Shown: positions 46,626 through 57,584 of the stretch, one piece after another | How the letters are laid out: the number at the start of each line of letters is the position of its first letter | How positions within the stretch are numbered: position 1 is the stretch's first letter | DNA from: Mixta theicola | Lineage (GTDB): Bacteria > Pseudomonadota > Gammaproteobacteria > Enterobacterales > Enterobacteriaceae | Assembly (NCBI RefSeq): GCF_002895925.1 | Contig: NZ_NWUO01000008.1 | Coordinates: 1-64,000, forward strand | DNA: 64,000 nt | Direction of reading: 5' to 3' | Made by a program: the position numbers and the translations under genes | The notes under the pieces: model-generated | The model's input: only the letters and a program-made list of their open reading frames with translations | Database searches by the model: none | What the model was told of the DNA's origin: nothing

Positions 46626-47252
46626 TTATTTGGTTCCGAAAATCTTATCGCCCGCGTCACCGAGACCGGGGATGATGTAGCCTTTCTCATTCAGGCCACG
46701 ATCGATGGAGGCGGTATAGAGTTCGACATCCGGGTGCGCTTTTTCCAGCGCGGCGATGCCTTCCGGCGCGGCCACCAGGACCAGCACTTTAATCGAGTTA
46801 CAGCCCGCTTTTTTCAGCAGATCGATCGTCGCGATCATCGAGCCGCCGGTCGCCAGCATCGGGTCCACCACCAGCGCCATGCGCTCTTCGATATTGGACA
46901 CCAGCTTCTGGAAATAAGGTACCGGCTCCAGCGTCTCTTCATCACGATAAACGCCCACCACGCTGATACGCGCGCTCGGCACATGCTCCAGCACCCCTTC
47001 CATCATGCCAAGGCCGGCACGCAGAATCGGAACAACGGTGATTTTCTTGCCTTTGATCTGGTCGATTTCTACCGGACCATTCCAGCCTTCAATAGTTACT
47101 TTTTCAGTTTCCAGATCGGCGGTGGCTTCGTAGGTCAGCAAACTTCCCACTTCAGATGCCAGTTCGCGAAAGCGCTTGGTGCTAATATCTTGCTCACGCA
47201 TCAGGCCCAGTTTATGTTTGACGAGCGGGTGTTTGACTTCCACGATCTTCAT
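46626..47252 (-). CDS. upp: Uracil phosphoribosyltransferase Upp
   Basis: A 208-residue enzyme (E. coli 208) making UMP from uracil and [47 protein letters not shown] opens the protein; the PRPP loop is [12 protein letters not shown] and the uracil-binding flexible end [17 protein letters not shown]. The ATG at 47252 is the family start. It is divergent from purM and first in the upp-uraA operon. Confidence 0.97.
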   Translation of the reverse strand: MKIVEVKHPLVKHKLGLMREQDISTKRFRELASEVGSLLTYEATADLETEKVTIEGWNGPVEIDQIKGKKITVVPILRAGLGMMEGVLEHVPSARISVVGVYRDEETLEPVPYFQKLVSNIEERMALVVDPMLATGGSMIATIDLLKKAGCNSIKVLVLVAAPEGIAALEKAHPDVELYTASIDRGLNEKGYIIPGLGDAGDKIFGTK

Positions 47253-47401
47253 TGTTGTACTCCCGGAGTGTTGAGCGGAAAAAAAAATCGCCGGATTATA
47301 CCGCCTTTTGCCCGCTGCGCCATATGTAATCGGGCAATAAAGCGTAAAAGCTACGCGCTGTATCAAGCATCATCTAAAATAAATAATCTGCAACAGCGGC
47401 C

Positions 47402-47417
47402 TCGCAAACGTTTGCCT
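47402..47417. promoter_or_regulatory. PurR operator of purMN
   Basis: TCGCAAACGTTTGCCT matches the PurR consensus ACGCAAACGTTTGCGT at 14 of 16 positions with a perfect CGCAAACGTTTGC core. It lies about 60 bases before the purM start, between purM and upp. Confidence 0.85.
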
Positions 47418-47475
47418 GCGCTGTTAGAATTGCCGCGCTTTAATTCAAACCGCAAAACCGCGTGGGGAAACCGCT

Positions 47476-48513
47476 GTGACCGAAAAGACCTCTCTCAGCT
47501 ATAAAGACGCCGGCGTTGATATTGATGCAGGCAACGCGTTAGTCGATCGTATTAAAGGCGTGGTGAAACAAACCCGTCGTCCGGAAGTAATGGGCGGTCT
47601 CGGCGGTTTTGGCGCGCTGTGTGCGCTGCCGCAAAAATATCGCGAGCCCGTGCTGGTCTCCGGCACCGACGGCGTCGGCACCAAGCTGCGTCTGGCGATG
47701 GATCTGCAGCGCCACGATACCATCGGCATCGATCTGGTCGCCATGTGCGTTAACGACCTGGTGGTACAGGGCGCTGAACCGCTTTTCTTCCTTGACTACT
47801 ACGCCACCGGCAAGCTGGATGTCGATACCGCTTCCGCCGTTATCAGCGGGATCGCTGAAGGTTGTTTACAGTCGGGCTGCGCGCTGGTTGGCGGTGAAAC
47901 CGCAGAGATGCCGGGCATGTACCACGGCGAAGATTACGATGTGGCAGGCTTTTGCGTCGGCGTGGTGGAAAAGTCAGAAATCATCGACGGCAGCAAAGTA
48001 CAGAACGGCGACGTACTGATCGCCCTCGCCTCCAGCGGCCCGCACTCCAACGGCTATTCCCTGGTACGCAAAATTCTTCAGGTCAGCCAGACCGATCCGT
48101 TAAGCCAGCAGCTCGACGGCAAACCGCTGGCCGATCATCTGCTGGCGCCGACGCGCATCTACGTCAAAAATATCCTTAGCCTGATTGAACAGATCGATGT
48201 TCATGCTATCGCCCACCTCACCGGCGGCGGCTTCTGGGAAAATATTCCGCGCGTGCTGCCGGAAAATACCCAGGCGGTTATCGATGAAGCCAGCTGGCAG
48301 TGGCCAGCGGTATTTAACTGGCTGCAGCAGGCGGGCAACGTCAGCCGCCATGAGATGTACCGCACCTTTAACTGCGGCGTCGGCATGGTGATCGCCGTGA
48401 GCGCCGATGAGGCGGATAAAGCGGTTGAGCTGATGAATGCCGCAGGCGAGCAGGCATGGAAAATCGGCGTGATTAACGCCTCTGACGCAGAAGAGCGTGT
48501 GGTTATCAAATGA
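47476..48513 (+). CDS. purM: Phosphoribosylformylglycinamidine cyclo-ligase PurM
   Basis: A 345-residue ATP-dependent enzyme (E. coli 345) that closes the imidazole ring to AIR, step 5 of purine synthesis. The start is GTG at 47476 ([20 protein letters not shown]) with gtgggg upstream. ATP-binding and catalytic segments include [48 protein letters not shown] and [13 protein letters not shown]. It overlaps purN by four bases and is controlled by a PurR operator upstream. Confidence 0.97.
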   Translation: MTEKTSLSYKDAGVDIDAGNALVDRIKGVVKQTRRPEVMGGLGGFGALCALPQKYREPVLVSGTDGVGTKLRLAMDLQRHDTIGIDLVAMCVNDLVVQGAEPLFFLDYYATGKLDVDTASAVISGIAEGCLQSGCALVGGETAEMPGMYHGEDYDVAGFCVGVVEKSEIIDGSKVQNGDVLIALASSGPHSNGYSLVRKILQVSQTDPLSQQLDGKPLADHLLAPTRIYVKNILSLIEQIDVHAIAHLTGGGFWENIPRVLPENTQAVIDEASWQWPAVFNWLQQAGNVSRHEMYRTFNCGVGMVIAVSADEADKAVELMNAAGEQAWKIGVINASDAEERVVIK

Positions 48514-49148
48514 AGCGGCTGGTCGTGCTAATATCGGGTAACGGCAGCAACCTACAGGCGATTCTCGATGCCTGTCAGCAGGGCCGCATCAACGCCAACA
48601 CGGCGGCAGTTTTCAGCAATAAGGCCAACGCGTTTGGCCTTGAGCGCGCCCGCAGCGCGGGCGTTGCCGCCCATGCGCTTTCAGCCGCCGATTATGAAAG
48701 CCGCGAGGCCTTCGATCGTCAGCTCATCCGCGAGATCGATGCTTACGCGCCCGATCTGGTGGTGCTGGCAGGCTATATGCGTATTCTTAGCCCGGTCTTT
48801 GTCGCCCGCTATCACGATCGGCTGCTGAATATCCATCCTTCGCTGCTGCCGAAATATCCGGGCCTGCATACGCATCGTCAGGCAATTGCCAACGGCGACA
48901 GTGAGCATGGCACTTCGGTGCATTTTGTTACCGACCAGCTGGATGGCGGCCCGGTTATTTTACAGGCCAGAGTGCCGGTATGTAGCGGCGACAGCGAAGA
49001 AGAGATAGCCGCCCGCGTGCAGCAGCAGGAACATGCGATCTATCCGCAGGTCATCAGCTGGTTCGTTGAGGGCCGGCTAATGATGCGTGATAACGCCGCC
49101 TGGCTGGATGGCAAGCCGCTTCCGCCTCAGGGCTACGTAATCGATTAA
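48510..49148 (+). CDS. purN: Phosphoribosylglycinamide formyltransferase PurN
   Basis: A 212-residue folate-dependent enzyme (E. coli 212) that formylates GAR in step 3 of purine synthesis. [19 protein letters not shown] binds the phosphoribosyl group, and [16 protein letters not shown] with [13 protein letters not shown] carries the catalytic asparagine, histidine and aspartate. It overlaps purM by four bases (atga) and is followed by a strong terminator. Confidence 0.97.
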   Translation: MKRLVVLISGNGSNLQAILDACQQGRINANTAAVFSNKANAFGLERARSAGVAAHALSAADYESREAFDRQLIREIDAYAPDLVVLAGYMRILSPVFVARYHDRLLNIHPSLLPKYPGLHTHRQAIANGDSEHGTSVHFVTDQLDGGPVILQARVPVCSGDSEEEIAARVQQQEHAIYPQVISWFVEGRLMMRDNAAWLDGKPLPPQGYVID

Positions 49149-49180
49149 CCCGTCGGTAATAGATCCGCAGGCGGGCTAAA

Positions 49181-49217
49181 AAGGAAAACGACGGCGGTGG
49201 TTTTCCTTTAATTTTTT
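49181..49217 (+). terminator. purMN terminator
   Basis: AAGGAAAAC (49181-49189) pairs with GTTTTCCTT (49200-49208) and is followed by TAATTTTTT, three bases before the pstB stop on the other strand. Confidence 0.85.
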
Positions 49218-49220
49218 CTG

Positions 49221-49988
49221 TTAGCCAAAGCGCCCGGTAATATAATCCTCGGTGCGCCGCTGCCCCGGCGTGGTAAACAGCGTATCGGTATCGGCAAACT
49301 CCAACACCTTCCCCTGATGCATAAAAGCGGTATAGTCAGAAACGCGCGCCGCCTGCTGCATATTATGCGTCACCAGAATCAGGGTAAAATGCTGCTTCAG
49401 CGTGGTCATCAGCTCTTCGATCACCAGCGTGGAAATGGGATCCAGCGCGGAGGTTGGCTCATCCAGCAACAGCACTTCCGGCTCGATAGCAATCGCGCGC
49501 GCAATCACCAGCCGCTGCTGCTGTCCGCTGGACAGCGTGAGCGCATTTTGCCGCAGGCTGTCCTTAACTTCCGGCCACAGCGCCGCTGCGCGCAACGCTC
49601 GCTCCACCGCCTCGTTTAAAATGCGTCGATCGCGCACGCCCTGCAGGCGCAGGCCGTACACCACATTTTCATAAATCGATTTTGGAAACGGATTGGGCCG
49701 CTGAAAAACCATGCCGACGCGACGACGCAGCGCCGAAAGATCGCCGCCGCGCTCCAGGATATTCCGCCGATCGAGCATAACCTCGCCCGCCACGCGGCAG
49801 TTATCGATAACATCGTTCATGCGGTTAAGAGAGCGCAGTAACGTTGATTTACCACAGCCGGACGGGCCAATAAGCGCGGTAATCCGATTTTTCGGGATCT
49901 GCAGGCTAACCGCATCCAGAGCCTGTTTGTCGCCATACCAGAGGGAAAGATTATTAATCGTTAGCGCGGTTTCGATTTCAGCCGTCAT
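49221..49988 (-). CDS. pstB: Phosphate-type ABC transporter ATPase PstB (second-copy type)
   Basis: A 255-residue ABC ATPase with Walker [12 protein letters not shown], a Q-loop in [22 protein letters not shown] (the PstB hallmark), signature LSSGQQQRL and Walker [14 protein letters not shown]. It powers phosphate import through PstA and PstC encoded upstream. The ATG at 49988 follows tgagg; a GTG at 49997 is less likely. The LSSGQ in place of the usual LSGGQ is a conservative change. No phoU follows, unlike the canonical pstSCAB-phoU operon, so this is probably a second or divergent Pst system; the symbol denotes family membership. Confidence 0.88.
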   Translation of the reverse strand: MTAEIETALTINNLSLWYGDKQALDAVSLQIPKNRITALIGPSGCGKSTLLRSLNRMNDVIDNCRVAGEVMLDRRNILERGGDLSALRRRVGMVFQRPNPFPKSIYENVVYGLRLQGVRDRRILNEAVERALRAAALWPEVKDSLRQNALTLSSGQQQRLVIARAIAIEPEVLLLDEPTSALDPISTLVIEELMTTLKQHFTLILVTHNMQQAARVSDYTAFMHQGKVLEFADTDTLFTTPGQRRTEDYITGRFG

Positions 49989-49999
49989 GGTCCTCACCG

Positions 50000-51649
50000 T
50001 TATTGCACCAGCGAGCGATAGCGCTCGCGCAGACGATGGCGTAAGCCCATCGCCGTAAGATTCAAGCCAAGAATAATGGTCACCAGCAGCAGCGCGGTGG
50101 CATATACCACCGGGCGATCGGCCTCGGCGTTGGGACTTTGGAACGCCAGATCGTAAATCTGAAAGCCGAGATGCATAAACTTACGATCGAGATGCAGATA
50201 AGGGAAAATGCCGTCTACCGGCAGCTCCGGGGCCATTTTTACCACGCCTACCAGCATCAGCGGCGCCGTTTCGCCCGCCGCGCGCGCCACGGCCAAAATT
50301 AACCCGGTAAGCATGGCGGGCAGCGCCAGCGGCAAAGTGATATGCCACAGCGTTTCCGCACGGGTTGCGCCCAGCGCCAGCGAGCCATGACGCAGGCTGG
50401 CAGGAATGCGCGACAGCCCCTCTTCGGTCGCGACGATCACCACCGGCAACGTCAGCAGCGCCAGCGTTAGCGACGCCCACAGCAGACCCGGCGTACCAAA
50501 CGTCGGGTCAGGCAGCGACGTGGCGTAAAACAACCGATCAAGGGTGCCGCCAATCAGCCAGACGTAAAAACCGAGACCAAACACGCCATAAACAATCGAC
50601 GGCACGCCCGCCAGGTTAACCACTGCAATACGCACCAGCCGGGTTAGCGCATGCTGACCGGCATATTCATGCAGCCAGACGGCGGCAACCACGCCCAGCG
50701 GCATCGTCACTACTGACATCAGCAGCACCATTAGCACGGTGCCGAAAATGGCCGGAAAAGCGCCGTCCTCCCCAAGGGAAGCATCCGACGAATCGGCGAC
50801 AAAGTGCCACAGCTGTTGCAAAAAATGATGCCATTTTTGGGAAAGACTCATGGCGTTGGGATACCAGGCATCGCGGATTTGCGCCAGCGGAATACGGTGC
50901 AGCTGCCCGTTCGCATCACGCAGCATCAGCGTATTACGCGCGCTTTCCTGTAACAGCGAGGCGCGCCGCTCCGCCTGCCCGGCAAACTGCCGCTGCAGCT
51001 CGACGCGATTCGCCATCAGCATCGACCTTTCCTGCTCGCTGTCGCGACCGCTGGCCTTCAGCTCCAGGGCTTCGGCCTCCAGCGCTTCAAGCTGTGCCGT
51101 TATGCGCGCCATCTCATTGCGGCGGATGCGCTCGGCCTGCTCCAGCAGCTGATGGGTTTGCTGCAGGCGCTCTTGCAGGGCGCGCTGCATATTCTGCGCC
51201 GTCAGCGGCTGCTGATTTTCATACAGGCCGGCAAACCAGCCCAGCGCATCGCCGCCCACGCGCCGCTGCAGCACCAGTGCTCCTGGCGGCCGCTCGCGGC
51301 GCTGAATATCCCTTTCCAGCAGGGTGCGAAAATCGGACGCGGCAACGTCGCGGTTGCCGGTTTTAATTAAATAGCGCGTTACCTGCTCCGGCAGCTGCTG
51401 CGCCTGCGGCAGCCCCGCATCGATAAGCTGCTGGCGCGACAGAGTCTGCGCGCTGACCACTTCGCCCAGCAGCTGCGCTTCTCCGGCCGCAGGCTGTGCC
51501 AGCGTAAACAGCGTAACCGGCTGCGGCCAAAAATGTCGCAGCCCCTGCCAGGCCAGCAGCAGCAATAACAGCAGAAACGCCAGCAGGCTAAAGGTTACCG
51601 CGCCTGCCGTCAGCCAGCGCCAGCGATCGTTTTGCTTTAGCGCGCTCAT
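50000..51649 (-). CDS. pstA: PstA-type phosphate permease with a periplasmic coiled-coil insert
   Basis: A 549-residue permease, far longer than the roughly 300 residues of E. coli PstA. One N-terminal helix (15-33) precedes about 260 extra residues: a segment rich in charged and hydrophobic residues, then a long coiled coil (about 150-245, with repeated [25 protein letters not shown]-type heptads). The standard permease core follows from about 300 ([33 protein letters not shown]) with the coupling EAA-like stretch [24 protein letters not shown]. The start overlaps the pstC stop by four bases. Long PstA/PstC forms are known in pseudomonads, vibrios and some enterobacteria. Confidence 0.88.
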   Translation of the reverse strand: MSALKQNDRWRWLTAGAVTFSLLAFLLLLLLLAWQGLRHFWPQPVTLFTLAQPAAGEAQLLGEVVSAQTLSRQQLIDAGLPQAQQLPEQVTRYLIKTGNRDVAASDFRTLLERDIQRRERPPGALVLQRRVGGDALGWFAGLYENQQPLTAQNMQRALQERLQQTHQLLEQAERIRRNEMARITAQLEALEAEALELKASGRDSEQERSMLMANRVELQRQFAGQAERRASLLQESARNTLMLRDANGQLHRIPLAQIRDAWYPNAMSLSQKWHHFLQQLWHFVADSSDASLGEDGAFPAIFGTVLMVLLMSVVTMPLGVVAAVWLHEYAGQHALTRLVRIAVVNLAGVPSIVYGVFGLGFYVWLIGGTLDRLFYATSLPDPTFGTPGLLWASLTLALLTLPVVIVATEEGLSRIPASLRHGSLALGATRAETLWHITLPLALPAMLTGLILAVARAAGETAPLMLVGVVKMAPELPVDGIFPYLHLDRKFMHLGFQIYDLAFQSPNAEADRPVVYATALLLVTIILGLNLTAMGLRHRLRERYRSLVQ

Positions 51650-53781
51650 CCCTGCCTCTCATGCTGACCATAGCGACGACGTAAGCTCTGACGCACCACT
51701 TCCGCCAGCGTGTTCAGTACCAGCGTAAACACCAGCAGCACCAGCGCGCTGAGGAACAAAATGCGGTAATGCGCGCTGCCTGCCGCCGCTTCCGGCATCT
51801 CAACGGCTATATTGGCGGAAAGCGCCCGCACGCCGTGAAACAAGCCGCCCTCGGTAACCGGCGTATTGCCCGTGGCCATCAGTACAATCATCGTTTCTCC
51901 TACCGCCCGGCCAAAGCCAATCATCAATGCGGCAAAAATACCGGAGGCGGCACTGGGTAAAATCACACGCGACAGGGTTTGCCACGCCGTGGCGCCCAGC
52001 GCCAGCGATCCCTGCCCCAGCGCAGCCGGCACGCTAAAAATGGCATCTTCCGCCAGGGTAAATATCAGCGGCACCAGCGCAAAGCCCATCGCCAACGCGG
52101 CGATCAGAAGATTACGCTGCTCGTAGCCGCCCGGCAGCCGCTCCGCCAGCGGTTTGCCCCACAGCGCGGCATCACTCAGCGGTGTCAGCCACAGACAGAG
52201 CGCGCTGACCAGCAGCAGCAGCGGCACCAGCAACCAAACCTCGCGCCCCGGCGCATCCAGCCGCTGACGCCAGCGCGACGGCAGGCGCTTCAGCAGCGGA
52301 CCACACAGCAATAGCGTTGCCGCCAGGGCAACGGGCAGCAGCAGCACGCCGGAAAGCCGGACGGCAATCTGCGGTGCCAGCCACAGGCTGGCAAACAGAC
52401 CTACCACCACGCTGGGCAAGGCGCCCATCATTTCCATCGCCGGCTTGATCCAGCGGCGTAGCGTCGGCGACATAAACCAGGCGGTATAGATGGCGGCGGC
52501 AAGCGCCAGCGGCGTGGCAAACAGCATCGCCAGCGCGGCAGCCTTCAGCGTACCGGCCACCATCGGCACCAGACTGAATTTAGCCTGATAAGGATCGTCA
52601 ACCGCCGTCGATTGCCAGACCCAGTCCGGCTGCGGATAATTTTCATACCAGACTTTTTGCCACAGGCTGCGCAGGCTAATATCCGGCCACGGATTGTCGA
52701 TGCGCCAGTATTGCCAGCCGTCGGCGCGCTCGATCAGTAATCCATCGCCCAGCGGCGCAAATTGCGCCTGACGTACGCCCTCGCCCAGCGCATGGCTAAA
52801 GAAAGCGCCCTCTCGCTTGCTGGCGAACATCCGCAGCTCGCCGGAGCCGCTCAGCGTGGCAAATACCCGACGCTGCGGTTCGGTTATCAGCGCTTGCTGT
52901 GCACGCGCGCCGTTGAAATCCCGAATACGATGCAGATGCACGCCCTGTTCATCTGCAATATCAAACCACTGGCTGATGCCGGTTTCGTCAGCAAGCAGCA
53001 GCGAACGTCCGCCGCTCAGCAAGGCTATCTGGCGTGGCGGATGCGTCAGCGGAATAGTATCGCGCAGCGTTACCCGCTGGCCGTTTATCTGCCAGACCCG
53101 TAAGCTGCGATCGCTGCTGGCGAACAGCAGCGTGCCGTTGGGCGACAGCAGCAGCTGGCTAACCGGCCCGCTGGCCAGCATATCGCTTTGCATCGGCCGC
53201 CCGGCCTGTAAGCGCAGCAGCCGAATATGCTGCCCATCGCTTAGCGCCGCCAGCCATCGTTTGTCGCCGCTGGAGGCCAGCGCCGCCAGCGTAAAGCCGC
53301 CACTGCCGCCGTCAAAAGCGCCATCGCCTAATGGAAACTTCCAGCGCGGCATAGCGTCTGCCGCGCTAAAGTCAGGTTGGACCAGTTGGAAATTGCCATC
53401 GGGCTGTAACAGCAGTAGGCTGCTGTTATCGGCGGTCGCCGCGCTAATGAGCGGCCCGCGCGCCAGCTGCAGGGTTGGTTCGGGGCTGGCGCCGTTCAGC
53501 GGAAAGAAACGGCCTTCGCCCTGGCTATCGATACGCCAGCCCCACCCCTGATTGACACCCAGCGCGACGGCAGGCCGGGCTGAGAGCGCGGGCTGCAGCG
53601 GCCCCGCCTGCATAGAAGGCGTGGCAAACAGCGGCATCACCACCCACAGCAGCCAGACAAACAGCAGCATCATGACCAGCAGCACGCTGACGCCACAGGC
53701 GCCGATTGCGCGCGCGATCAGGCGGTCAACATAACGCCGGGTACGGTTGCTGTAGTTGACGGGAATATGATTATCGATCAT
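51646..53781 (-). CDS. pstC: PstC-type phosphate permease with a beta-propeller-like insert
   Basis: A 711-residue permease, against about 320 in E. coli PstC. After an N-terminal helix (30-52) there are roughly 340 periplasmic residues with WD40-like repeats (LLLSPNGTLLFASSDRSLRVWQING and similar blades) ending before the conserved core AKFSLVPMVAGTLKAAALAMLFATPLALAAAIY. A second insert (about 490-560) precedes the coupling segment [55 protein letters not shown]. It is the first gene of pstCAB and divergent from ppk. No PstS is encoded in the cluster, so the binding protein must come from elsewhere or the large periplasmic part may take over docking or sensing. Confidence 0.87.
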   Translation of the reverse strand: MIDNHIPVNYSNRTRRYVDRLIARAIGACGVSVLLVMMLLFVWLLWVVMPLFATPSMQAGPLQPALSARPAVALGVNQGWGWRIDSQGEGRFFPLNGASPEPTLQLARGPLISAATADNSSLLLLQPDGNFQLVQPDFSAADAMPRWKFPLGDGAFDGGSGGFTLAALASSGDKRWLAALSDGQHIRLLRLQAGRPMQSDMLASGPVSQLLLSPNGTLLFASSDRSLRVWQINGQRVTLRDTIPLTHPPRQIALLSGGRSLLLADETGISQWFDIADEQGVHLHRIRDFNGARAQQALITEPQRRVFATLSGSGELRMFASKREGAFFSHALGEGVRQAQFAPLGDGLLIERADGWQYWRIDNPWPDISLRSLWQKVWYENYPQPDWVWQSTAVDDPYQAKFSLVPMVAGTLKAAALAMLFATPLALAAAIYTAWFMSPTLRRWIKPAMEMMGALPSVVVGLFASLWLAPQIAVRLSGVLLLPVALAATLLLCGPLLKRLPSRWRQRLDAPGREVWLLVPLLLLVSALCLWLTPLSDAALWGKPLAERLPGGYEQRNLLIAALAMGFALVPLIFTLAEDAIFSVPAALGQGSLALGATAWQTLSRVILPSAASGIFAALMIGFGRAVGETMIVLMATGNTPVTEGGLFHGVRALSANIAVEMPEAAAGSAHYRILFLSALVLLVFTLVLNTLAEVVRQSLRRRYGQHERQG

Positions 53782-53932
53782 CGTGCCAGTGGGTTCCTCT
53801 CATTGAAGCCGCTATGTTGCCCGTAGCTCTCTGATATGACAACCGTTGAGGTTAGACATTGCTGCCATACTCTCGCCATAATGAAGTTGGAAACTGGATA
53901 CCCTCGTCTCAAATCAGCACAACGGAGCCATA
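53782..53932. promoter_or_regulatory. Divergent pstC-ppk promoter region
   Basis: 150 bases between divergent starts. A weak Pho-box-like pair, CTGCCAT-ACTC-TCGCCAT (53862-53879), matches the PhoB repeat in its first half only. Coordinate PhoB control of both operons would be expected but is not proven by sequence. Confidence 0.35.
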
Positions 53933-55993
53933 ATGGGTCAGGAAAAGCTTTACATAGAAAAAGAACTGAGCTGGTTATCCTTTAATGAACGCGTACTGCA
54001 GGAAGCCGCAGACAAAACCAACCCGCTGATCGAGCGCATGCGCTTTCTGGGCATTTATTCGAATAACCTGGAAGAATTTTATAAAGTGCGCTTCGCTGAC
54101 CTGAAGCGACGCATTTTAATTGGCGAGGAACAGGGATCGCCCAGCACGCCGCGTCATCTGCTAAAAAAAATTCAGCAGCGCGTCCTGCGGGCCGATCAGG
54201 AGTTCGACGGTTTATATAACGATTTGCTGCTGGAAATGGCGCGTAATCAAATCTTTCTGATTAACGAGCGCCAGCTGTCGCCTAATCAGCAAAGCTGGCT
54301 GCGTCACTATTTTAAGCATGAACTGCGTCAGCACGTGACGCCGATCCTGATTAATCACGACACCGATTTGATTGAATTCCTGAAGGACGATTACACCTAT
54401 CTGGCGGTCGAGATTATTCGCGGCGAGGATATTCGCTATGCCCTGCTGGAAATCCCGTCGGATAAAGTGCCGCGCTTTGTTAATCTGCCGGCTGAGTCGC
54501 CGCGCCGTCGCAAGCCGATGATCCTGTTGGATAACATTCTGCGTTACTGCCTGGACGATATTTTTAAAGGCTTTTTCGACTACGACGCGCTCAACGCCTA
54601 TTCCATGAAAATGACGCGTGACGCCGAGTACGATCTGGTTACCGAAATGGAATCGAGCCTGCTGGAACTGATGTCCTCCAGCCTCAAGCAGCGCCTGACC
54701 GCCGAGCCGGTGCGCTTTGTTTATCAGCGCGATATGCCCAATGCGATGGTTGAGCTGCTGCGCAATAAACTGAATATCTCTAATTACGACTCCATCGTCC
54801 CCGGCGGGCGCTATCATAATTTCAAAGATTTCATCAGTTTTCCTAACGTTGGCAAAACCAACCTGGTTAATAAGCCGATGCCGCAGCTGCGGCATATCTG
54901 GTTCGACGGTTTCCGCAACGGCTTCGATGCGATCCGCCATCATGATGTGCTGCTCTACTATCCCTACCACACCTTTGAGCATGTGCTGGAGCTGCTGCGT
55001 CAGGCGTCGTTCGATCCCAGCGTGCTGGCGATTAAGATCAATATTTATCGCGTAGCGAAAAACTCACGCATTATCGATGCGATGATCCACGCCGCTTATA
55101 ACGGCAAAAAAGTCACGGTGGTCGTCGAGCTGCAGGCGCGTTTTGATGAAGAGGCCAATATTCACTGGGCCAAGCGTCTGACCGAAGCGGGCGTGCATGT
55201 GATCTTTTCGGCGCCGGGCCTGAAAATCCACGCCAAGCTGTTTCTGATTTCGCGCCGTGAGGGCGGCGAAGTTGTGCGCTATGCGCATATCGGCACCGGT
55301 AATTTCAATGAAAAAACCGCGCGCATTTATACCGACTATTCCCTGCTCACCGCCGATGCGCGTATCACCAATGAGGTGCGCCGGGTATTCAACTTTATTG
55401 AAAACCCCTACCGCCCGGTAAGCTTTGATTACCTGATGGTGTCGCCGCAGAACTCGCGCCGCATGCTTTATCAGCTGATTGATGAGGAAATTGCCAACGC
55501 GCAGCAGGGCATTCCGGCCGGGATTACGCTGAAAATTAATAACCTGGTCGATAAGGGCCTGGTGGACCGTTTGTACACCGCCTCCAGCGTTGGCGTGAAG
55601 GTCAACCTGCTGGTGCGCGGCATGTGTTCGCTGATCCCTAATCTTGAAGGGATCAGCGATAATATCCGCGTAATCAGCATCGTTGACCGCTATCTGGAGC
55701 ACGATCGGGTTTATATCTTTGATAACGGCGGCGATAAAAAAGTCTTTCTTTCCTCCGCCGACTGGATGACCCGCAATATCGATTACCGCATTGAAGTGGC
55801 GGTGGCGATCCTTGATCCTGTTCTGAAACAGCGCGTGCTGGATATTATTGCCATCCTGTTCAGTGATACTGTAAAAGCCCGCATTATTGATAAAGAACTG
55901 AGTAACCGTTATGTACCGCGAGGAAACCGCCGTAAGGTGCGGGCGCAGCAGGCCATTTACGATTACATCAAATCTCTGGAACAACCTGAATAA
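53933..55993 (+). CDS. ppk: Polyphosphate kinase Ppk
   Basis: A 686-residue enzyme (E. coli 688) that makes long-chain polyphosphate from ATP at the inner face of the membrane. The autophosphorylated histidine is H433 in [15 protein letters not shown]; the phospholipase-D-like site continues with [20 protein letters not shown]. The N-terminal [16 protein letters not shown] and [18 protein letters not shown] are typical of PPK1. The ATG at 53933 follows cggag. ppx follows after six bases in one operon; pstC starts on the other strand. Confidence 0.97.
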   Translation: MGQEKLYIEKELSWLSFNERVLQEAADKTNPLIERMRFLGIYSNNLEEFYKVRFADLKRRILIGEEQGSPSTPRHLLKKIQQRVLRADQEFDGLYNDLLLEMARNQIFLINERQLSPNQQSWLRHYFKHELRQHVTPILINHDTDLIEFLKDDYTYLAVEIIRGEDIRYALLEIPSDKVPRFVNLPAESPRRRKPMILLDNILRYCLDDIFKGFFDYDALNAYSMKMTRDAEYDLVTEMESSLLELMSSSLKQRLTAEPVRFVYQRDMPNAMVELLRNKLNISNYDSIVPGGRYHNFKDFISFPNVGKTNLVNKPMPQLRHIWFDGFRNGFDAIRHHDVLLYYPYHTFEHVLELLRQASFDPSVLAIKINIYRVAKNSRIIDAMIHAAYNGKKVTVVVELQARFDEEANIHWAKRLTEAGVHVIFSAPGLKIHAKLFLISRREGGEVVRYAHIGTGNFNEKTARIYTDYSLLTADARITNEVRRVFNFIENPYRPVSFDYLMVSPQNSRRMLYQLIDEEIANAQQGIPAGITLKINNLVDKGLVDRLYTASSVGVKVNLLVRGMCSLIPNLEGISDNIRVISIVDRYLEHDRVYIFDNGGDKKVFLSSADWMTRNIDYRIEVAVAILDPVLKQRVLDIIAILFSDTVKARIIDKELSNRYVPRGNRRKVRAQQAIYDYIKSLEQPE

Positions 55994-55999
55994 TTCACT

Positions 56000-57526
56000 A
56001 TGCCGATAACCCATAAAAACATGCCACGACCGCAAGAGTTCGCCGCTATTGACCTCGGTTCCAATAGCTTTCACATGGTCATTGCCCGCGTAGTGGATGG
56101 AGCGATGCAGGTGCTGGGGCGTCTGAAACAGCGCGTGCACCTGGCGGATGGGCTGGGCGCGGATAACGTACTGAGCGAAGACGCTATCCAGCGTGGGCTC
56201 AGCTGTCTGGCGCTGTTTGCCGAGCGTCTGCAAGGCTTCAGCGCCTCGAACGTGACCATTGTCGGCACCCATACGCTGCGCCAGGCGATCAATGCCGAAG
56301 ATTTTCTGCGGCGCGCGGCGGAAGTCATCCCCTACCCGATCGAAGTGATCTCCGGCCATGAAGAGGCGCGCCTGATTTTTATGGGCGTTGAGCATACGCA
56401 GCCGGAAAAGGGCCGCAAGCTGGTAATCGATATTGGCGGAGGCTCAACCGAGCTGGTGATCGGCGAAGATTTTGAACCCAGGCTGGTGGAAAGCCGCCGT
56501 ATGGGCTGCGTCAGCTTCGCCAATCTCTATTTTCCTGGCGGTGTCATTACCCAGGAAAATTTCCGCCGGGCGCGTCTGGCCGCGGCGCAAAAACTGGAAA
56601 CGCTGGCCTGGCAATATCGGCTGCTCGGCTGGCAGTACGCGCTGGGTGCTTCCGGCACCATTAAGGCCGCCTGCGAAGTGCTACAGGCGATGGGCGAAAA
56701 AGAGAAGCAGGTAACGCCGGAACGGCTGGAGATGCTGTATGACGAAGTCATAAAGCATAAATCCTTTGCCGCGCTGAGCCTGCCCGGCCTGTCGGAAGAG
56801 CGGAAAGCGGTATTTGTGCCCGGTCTGGCGATCCTCTGCGGCGTGTTTGATGCGCTGGCGATCCGTGAGCTGCGCCTGTCTGACGGCGCCCTGCGCGAAG
56901 GGGTGCTGTATGAAATGGAAGGCCGCTTCCGCCATCAGGATATTCGCAGCCGCACCGCGCAAAGCCTGGCGAATCATTACAATATCGACAGCGATCAGGC
57001 GCGGCGCGTGCTGGAAACTACGGATGAACTCTGGCAACAGTGGCGCGATCAAAATCCCCGGCTGGCCAATCCCCAGCTTGCTTCGCTGCTGCAGTGGGCG
57101 GCGATGCTGCATGAGGTGGGCTTAACCATCAACCACAGCGGTATGCAGCGTCACTCCGCCTATATCCTGCAAAATACCAACCTGCCGGGCTTTAATCAGG
57201 ATCAACAGCTGCTGCTGGCTACGCTGGTTCGCTACCACCGTAAAGCGATCAAGAGCGACGATCTGCCGCGTTTTACGCTGTTTAAAAAGAAGCAGATCCT
57301 CCCGCTGGTATTTTTGCTGCGTCTTGGCACGCTGCTGAATAATCAGCGCCAGGCGACCAATCGCCCGGAGCGGCTGACGTTGACCACCGACGAGGGGCAC
57401 TGGACGCTGCGCTTCCCGGCCGGATATTTCAGCCAGAATACGCTGGTCCAGCTCGATTTAGAGCGCGAGCAGGTGTACTGGCAGGATGTTTCCGGCTGGA
57501 AGCTGACAATAGCAGAAGAGGCGTAA
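56000..57526 (+). CDS. ppx: Exopolyphosphatase Ppx
   Basis: A 508-residue ASKHA-fold hydrolase (E. coli 513) that removes phosphate from the ends of polyphosphate and can hydrolyse pppGpp. [20 protein letters not shown] gives the phosphate-binding loop, [12 protein letters not shown] the second, and [16 protein letters not shown] the catalytic glutamate. An HD-like C-terminal domain contains [24 protein letters not shown]. It pairs with ppk to set polyphosphate levels. Confidence 0.97.
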   Translation: MPITHKNMPRPQEFAAIDLGSNSFHMVIARVVDGAMQVLGRLKQRVHLADGLGADNVLSEDAIQRGLSCLALFAERLQGFSASNVTIVGTHTLRQAINAEDFLRRAAEVIPYPIEVISGHEEARLIFMGVEHTQPEKGRKLVIDIGGGSTELVIGEDFEPRLVESRRMGCVSFANLYFPGGVITQENFRRARLAAAQKLETLAWQYRLLGWQYALGASGTIKAACEVLQAMGEKEKQVTPERLEMLYDEVIKHKSFAALSLPGLSEERKAVFVPGLAILCGVFDALAIRELRLSDGALREGVLYEMEGRFRHQDIRSRTAQSLANHYNIDSDQARRVLETTDELWQQWRDQNPRLANPQLASLLQWAAMLHEVGLTINHSGMQRHSAYILQNTNLPGFNQDQQLLLATLVRYHRKAIKSDDLPRFTLFKKKQILPLVFLLRLGTLLNNQRQATNRPERLTLTTDEGHWTLRFPAGYFSQNTLVQLDLEREQVYWQDVSGWKLTIAEEA

Positions 57527-57584
57527 AGCACGCCGGCGAATTCGGGCGGCGCTTCCTTCGCCCGCAACAACCAGAAATAAGCAC

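Noticed and set aside
53862-53879. Possible Pho box between pstC and ppk
   Set aside because: Only the first heptamer fits (6 of 7); the second has about 4 of 7. Kept as a weak note and not called as a site.
55064-56395. 443-codon minus-strand frame across ppk and ppx
   Set aside because: Antisense of two clear genes; rich in His, Gln and Arg as typical of antisense translation.
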